A stretch of DNA of 9,185 nt from Lachnospiraceae bacterium UBA3820. Lineage in GTDB: Bacteria; Bacillota; Clostridia; Lachnospirales; Lachnospiraceae. The stretch covers positions 1 to 9,185 of the forward strand of contig DFDU01000010.1 in the NCBI GenBank assembly GCA_002369325.1. Direction: 5' to 3'. Shown here in pieces: positions 7,016 through 9,185 of this stretch. Under the pieces are notes generated by a model. The model was not told the DNA's origin. It did no database searches and saw nothing but the letters and a program-made list of their open reading frames with translations. The first letter of the stretch is position 1. Each line of letters opens with the position of its first letter. The position numbers and the translations under genes were made by a program.

Positions 7016-7062
7016 TAAAGCGACCCGGATAATTAAAATGCTGTATTTTTGGGCATTTGTTT

Positions 7063-7067
7063 AGGAG
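7063..7067 (+). promoter_or_regulatory. Ribosome binding site that fixes the recO start
   Basis: AGGAG lies five bases before the ATG at 7073. An in-frame TTG at 7049 would add eight residues (MGICLGEK) but has no ribosome binding site and extends beyond the usual RecO N-terminus, so I reject it. Confidence 0.8.
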
Positions 7068-7072
7068 AGAAA

Positions 7073-7816
7073 ATGAGACAGGAGATAGAAGTAACAGGAA
7101 TTGTATTATATGTGTCGCTTATAGGTGAGTACGATAAAAGACTTGTTATACTTACCAAGGAATGCGGCAAGATAACCGTATTTGCCAATGGAGCCAGAAA
7201 ACCCGGCTCGGCTTTTCGTGCTGCAAGTCAAAGCTTTGTAATGGGAACATTTACGGTGATACCGACAAGAGATGCATATAATCTTGTTAAGGTTGATGTT
7301 AAAGAATACTTTCATGACATAGCTTATGATATGGAAAAAATGTGCTATGCGGCTTATTTTTCCGAGTTTATGTCATATTATACAAGAGAGGGTGATTTCT
7401 GTACCGATAATTTAAATTTGTTATATGTGACTTTTAAGGCACTTCTTGATAACAGAGTTTCCAATGAGCTGATCAGATACATATACGAGTTAAGGCTTAT
7501 GGATATTGAAGGACAGGGTTTGCAGGCTTATTCGTGCGTAAAATGCGGAGAAAAGGAAGGTATAAGGTATTTCGATGCAAAGGCGGGAGGAGTATTGTGC
7601 GAGAAGTGCGCAATAAAGCTTAAGGTTACAAACAAAATAAGTGATTCTCTTATTTATACACTTCAATACATTGTGTCGACGCCCGTTAATAAGCTTTATG
7701 GCTTTACTCTTTCGGATGATGTGATGGCGGAGCTTGTTTTTGTTGTGGAAAGATTCAGAAATGAATATGTAGATAAGAAATTCAAATCACTTGAGACCTT
7801 GTCAACACTTGGATAA
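7073..7816 (+). CDS. recO: DNA repair protein RecO
   Basis: The 247-residue protein is a recombination mediator that works with RecF/RecR to load RecA onto SSB-coated single-stranded DNA. The N-terminal OB-fold is clear (VTGIVLYVSLIGEYDKRLVI, about 7-26, then GKITVFANGARKPGS, 32-46). A helical middle follows, then the zinc finger C155-x2-C158 (CVKC) and C176-x2-C179 (CEKC). The length is that expected for the family. It follows era by 57 bases, a pairing common in Firmicutes. That gap holds only a weak 6-bp hairpin (7036-7041 with 7053-7058), so I take the genes as co-transcribed. Confidence 0.95.
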   Translation: MRQEIEVTGIVLYVSLIGEYDKRLVILTKECGKITVFANGARKPGSAFRAASQSFVMGTFTVIPTRDAYNLVKVDVKEYFHDIAYDMEKMCYAAYFSEFMSYYTREGDFCTDNLNLLYVTFKALLDNRVSNELIRYIYELRLMDIEGQGLQAYSCVKCGEKEGIRYFDAKAGGVLCEKCAIKLKVTNKISDSLIYTLQYIVSTPVNKLYGFTLSDDVMAELVFVVERFRNEYVDKKFKSLETLSTLG

Positions 7817-7880
7817 TGTGATATTGTGTATAAGGTCTTGTGGCTGAAAAATAAATATATTATTTTAACGGAGAAAAGCT

Positions 7881-8495
7881 ATGTTAAAGCAGAGAAAATT
7901 TCCAAATCAAATGAAACGGAAGCAGATATTAATATTGTTATCGATATTAATCCTCTGCCTTTTTACTGCGTGCGGAAAGAAAAAGGAAAAATATATAAAT
8001 GATACAAATGAAAACACTATAACTCTTAAAGAGGACGGTGGGATTCGTGAGATTGCCTGTGAGAATTTTGCGGATACAAGCTTTGATATATCAGGATTGA
8101 AGGATGATATAAAGTCAGATATAAAGTCGTATTGCGGAAACGATAAGAAGGATGCTGTCAAGCTTCTTGAATATAAAGAAGAAAACCGAAACGTCAGAGT
8201 TGCAATTGATTACAAATCTTTGGATGATTACAATGCCTTTAACGGTGCATCATATGTAAACGGGCAGGATTTATGGGCTTACGGAGACATAGGTCTTAAG
8301 GATATGTCAGGAAATGATATATATCTTTCGGGAATAGATACAAGCTCGGGAGCATATAAAATGTTTTGTGCCAATGATGCATTTACACTTAACATAAGCG
8401 GTGAGATAGTGTATTATAATGCTCATGTGGCAATTAACGGTTCAAACAGTGCTAAGTTTGATGGTATGGGAAATGCCATTATAATTTATAAATAA
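7881..8495 (+). CDS. Small secreted lipoprotein of unknown function
   Basis: The 204-residue protein has a lipoprotein signal peptide: a basic N-terminus (KRK at 12-14), a hydrophobic core of about 15 residues (16-30), and a lipobox LFTAC with the lipidated cysteine at C31. The mature part of about 174 residues is acidic and beta-rich, with cysteines at 60, 85 and 163 and many Asp, Gly and Asn. I do not recognise a family. It should be anchored on the outer face of the membrane. GGAG at 7870-7873 supports the ATG at 7881. An internal ATG at 7911, just before KRKQ, would give a more compact signal peptide but has a weaker ribosome binding site. It lies 64 bases after recO and 20 bases before glyQS, so it is embedded in the housekeeping row and probably co-transcribed. 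Confidence 0.85.
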   Translation: MLKQRKFPNQMKRKQILILLSILILCLFTACGKKKEKYINDTNENTITLKEDGGIREIACENFADTSFDISGLKDDIKSDIKSYCGNDKKDAVKLLEYKEENRNVRVAIDYKSLDDYNAFNGASYVNGQDLWAYGDIGLKDMSGNDIYLSGIDTSSGAYKMFCANDAFTLNISGEIVYYNAHVAINGSNSAKFDGMGNAIIIYK

Positions 8496-8515
8496 TTTAA
8501 AGAAGAGGTATTCAC

Positions 8516-9185
8516 ATGGAAAAAACAATGGACAAAATAATCTCTCTTGCAAAGACGAGAGGTTTTGTGTATCCGGGATCGGAAATTTATGGTGGTCTTG
8601 CCAATACCTGGGATTACGGTAATCTCGGTGTTGAATTAAAGAATAATGTAAAAAAGGCATGGTGGAAAAAGTTTATTCAGGAATGTCCTTACAATGTAGG
8701 TGTTGATACAGCTATACTTATGAATCCTCAGACATGGGTTGCATCGGGACATCTTGGAAGCTTTTCCGATCCTCTTATGGATTGTAAGGAGTGCCATGAA
8801 AGATTCAGAGCAGATCAGGTAATCGAAGCCTTTGCTTCCGAGAACGGTATAGAGCTTACATCTTCCGTAGACGGCTGGTCAAATGAGGAGATGGAAAAGT
8901 TTATCGAAGAGCATAATGTTCCATGTCCTTCATGCGGTAAGCATAACTTTACAGGTATCCGTCAGTTTAACCTTATGTTTAAGACATTTCAGGGTGTAAC
9001 CGAGGATGCTAAAAACACAGTATATTTAAGACCTGAAACAGCACAGGGTATTTTTGTTAATTTTAAAAATGTTCAGAGAACTTCAAGAAAGAAGGTTCCT
9101 TTTGGAATCGGACAGGTAGGTAAGTCATTCAGAAATGAGATTACACCGGGTAACTTTACTTTCAGAACCAGAGAGTTTGAGCAGA
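8516..9185 (+). CDS. glyQS: Glycyl-tRNA synthetase, single-chain type (N-terminal part; continues past the window)
   Basis: The frame is open from ATG 8516 to the window edge, giving 223 complete codons of a protein usually near 460 residues. It attaches glycine to tRNA-Gly. The sequence is the homodimeric (alpha2) class II type rather than the alpha2-beta2 GlyQ/GlyS type. Supporting motifs are GFVYPGSEIYGGLANTWDYG near the start, SGHLGSFSDPLMDCKEC, the CPSCGK zinc-ligand pair, YLRPETAQGIF, and the start of class II motif 2 (FRNEITPGNFTFRTREFEQ) at the window end. GAGG at 8505-8508 is 7 bases before the ATG. Only 20 bases separate it from the lipoprotein gene, so there is no room for the T-box leader that often controls glyQS in Firmicutes. 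Regulation must act from further upstream. Confidence 0.97.
   Translation, partial: MEKTMDKIISLAKTRGFVYPGSEIYGGLANTWDYGNLGVELKNNVKKAWWKKFIQECPYNVGVDTAILMNPQTWVASGHLGSFSDPLMDCKECHERFRADQVIEAFASENGIELTSSVDGWSNEEMEKFIEEHNVPCPSCGKHNFTGIRQFNLMFKTFQGVTEDAKNTVYLRPETAQGIFVNFKNVQRTSRKKVPFGIGQVGKSFRNEITPGNFTFRTREFEQ

Noticed and set aside
7036..7058. AAATGC/GCATTT hairpin between era and recO as a terminator
   Set aside because: Only 6 bp, AT-rich, with no T-run after it.
7897..7907. TTTCCAAATC near the lipoprotein start, resembling the dyad half-site
   Set aside because: Single half-site inside coding sequence (KFPNQ) with no partner at the 17-base spacing; likely chance.

Overview
The window looks like chromosome of a low-GC Firmicute of the class Clostridia, most likely Lachnospiraceae. 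The supporting evidence is the AT-rich sequence, strong GGAG-type ribosome binding sites, a single-chain (GlyQS-type) glycyl-tRNA synthetase, a large M16C peptidase, and the order cytidine deaminase, era, recO, glycyl-tRNA synthetase. Every gene I can support is on the + strand. The family and species are inference.

Left part (1-2600) looks accessory. It holds the 3' end of an unrecognised gene (1-195), then a short control region (196-353), an ATPase (354-1793) and an HNH endonuclease (1865-2533). The ATPase joins a P-loop domain, a winged helix and a PD-(D/E)XK nuclease-like C-terminus (ATPase_2/DUF234 type). The HNH protein carries two homing-endonuclease-associated repeats. The HNH gene is visibly more AT-rich than the genes to its right: two sampled 60-base lines have 12-13 G/C, against 26 in a line of the peptidase gene. 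The control region is the most striking feature. Two dyads built from the same half-site (CTTCCAAAT and ATTTGGAA), each with a 17-base spacer, lie exactly 84 bp apart and bracket a good sigma-A-like promoter.

Right part (2601-9185) is housekeeping and tightly packed: cdd (pyrimidine salvage), an M16C presequence-protease-like peptidase, era (ribosome assembly GTPase), recO (recombination mediator), a small lipoprotein of unknown function, and the 5' three-hundredths-scale portion (223 codons) of glyQS. Gaps are 2 to about 100 bases, I see no convincing terminator between them, and they are probably co-transcribed. There is no room for a T-box leader directly in front of glyQS.

My reading is that a two-nuclease cassette, possibly a defence or mobile module, sits next to a conserved era operon. 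It has its own promoter with paired operators, and its transcription may run on into the operon. The dyad-promoter-dyad arrangement with the ATPase-nuclease and HNH genes is the best candidate for something undescribed. There are no rRNA or tRNA genes, CRISPR arrays or insertion sequences that I can see, and no gene-free stretch exceeds 300 bases.
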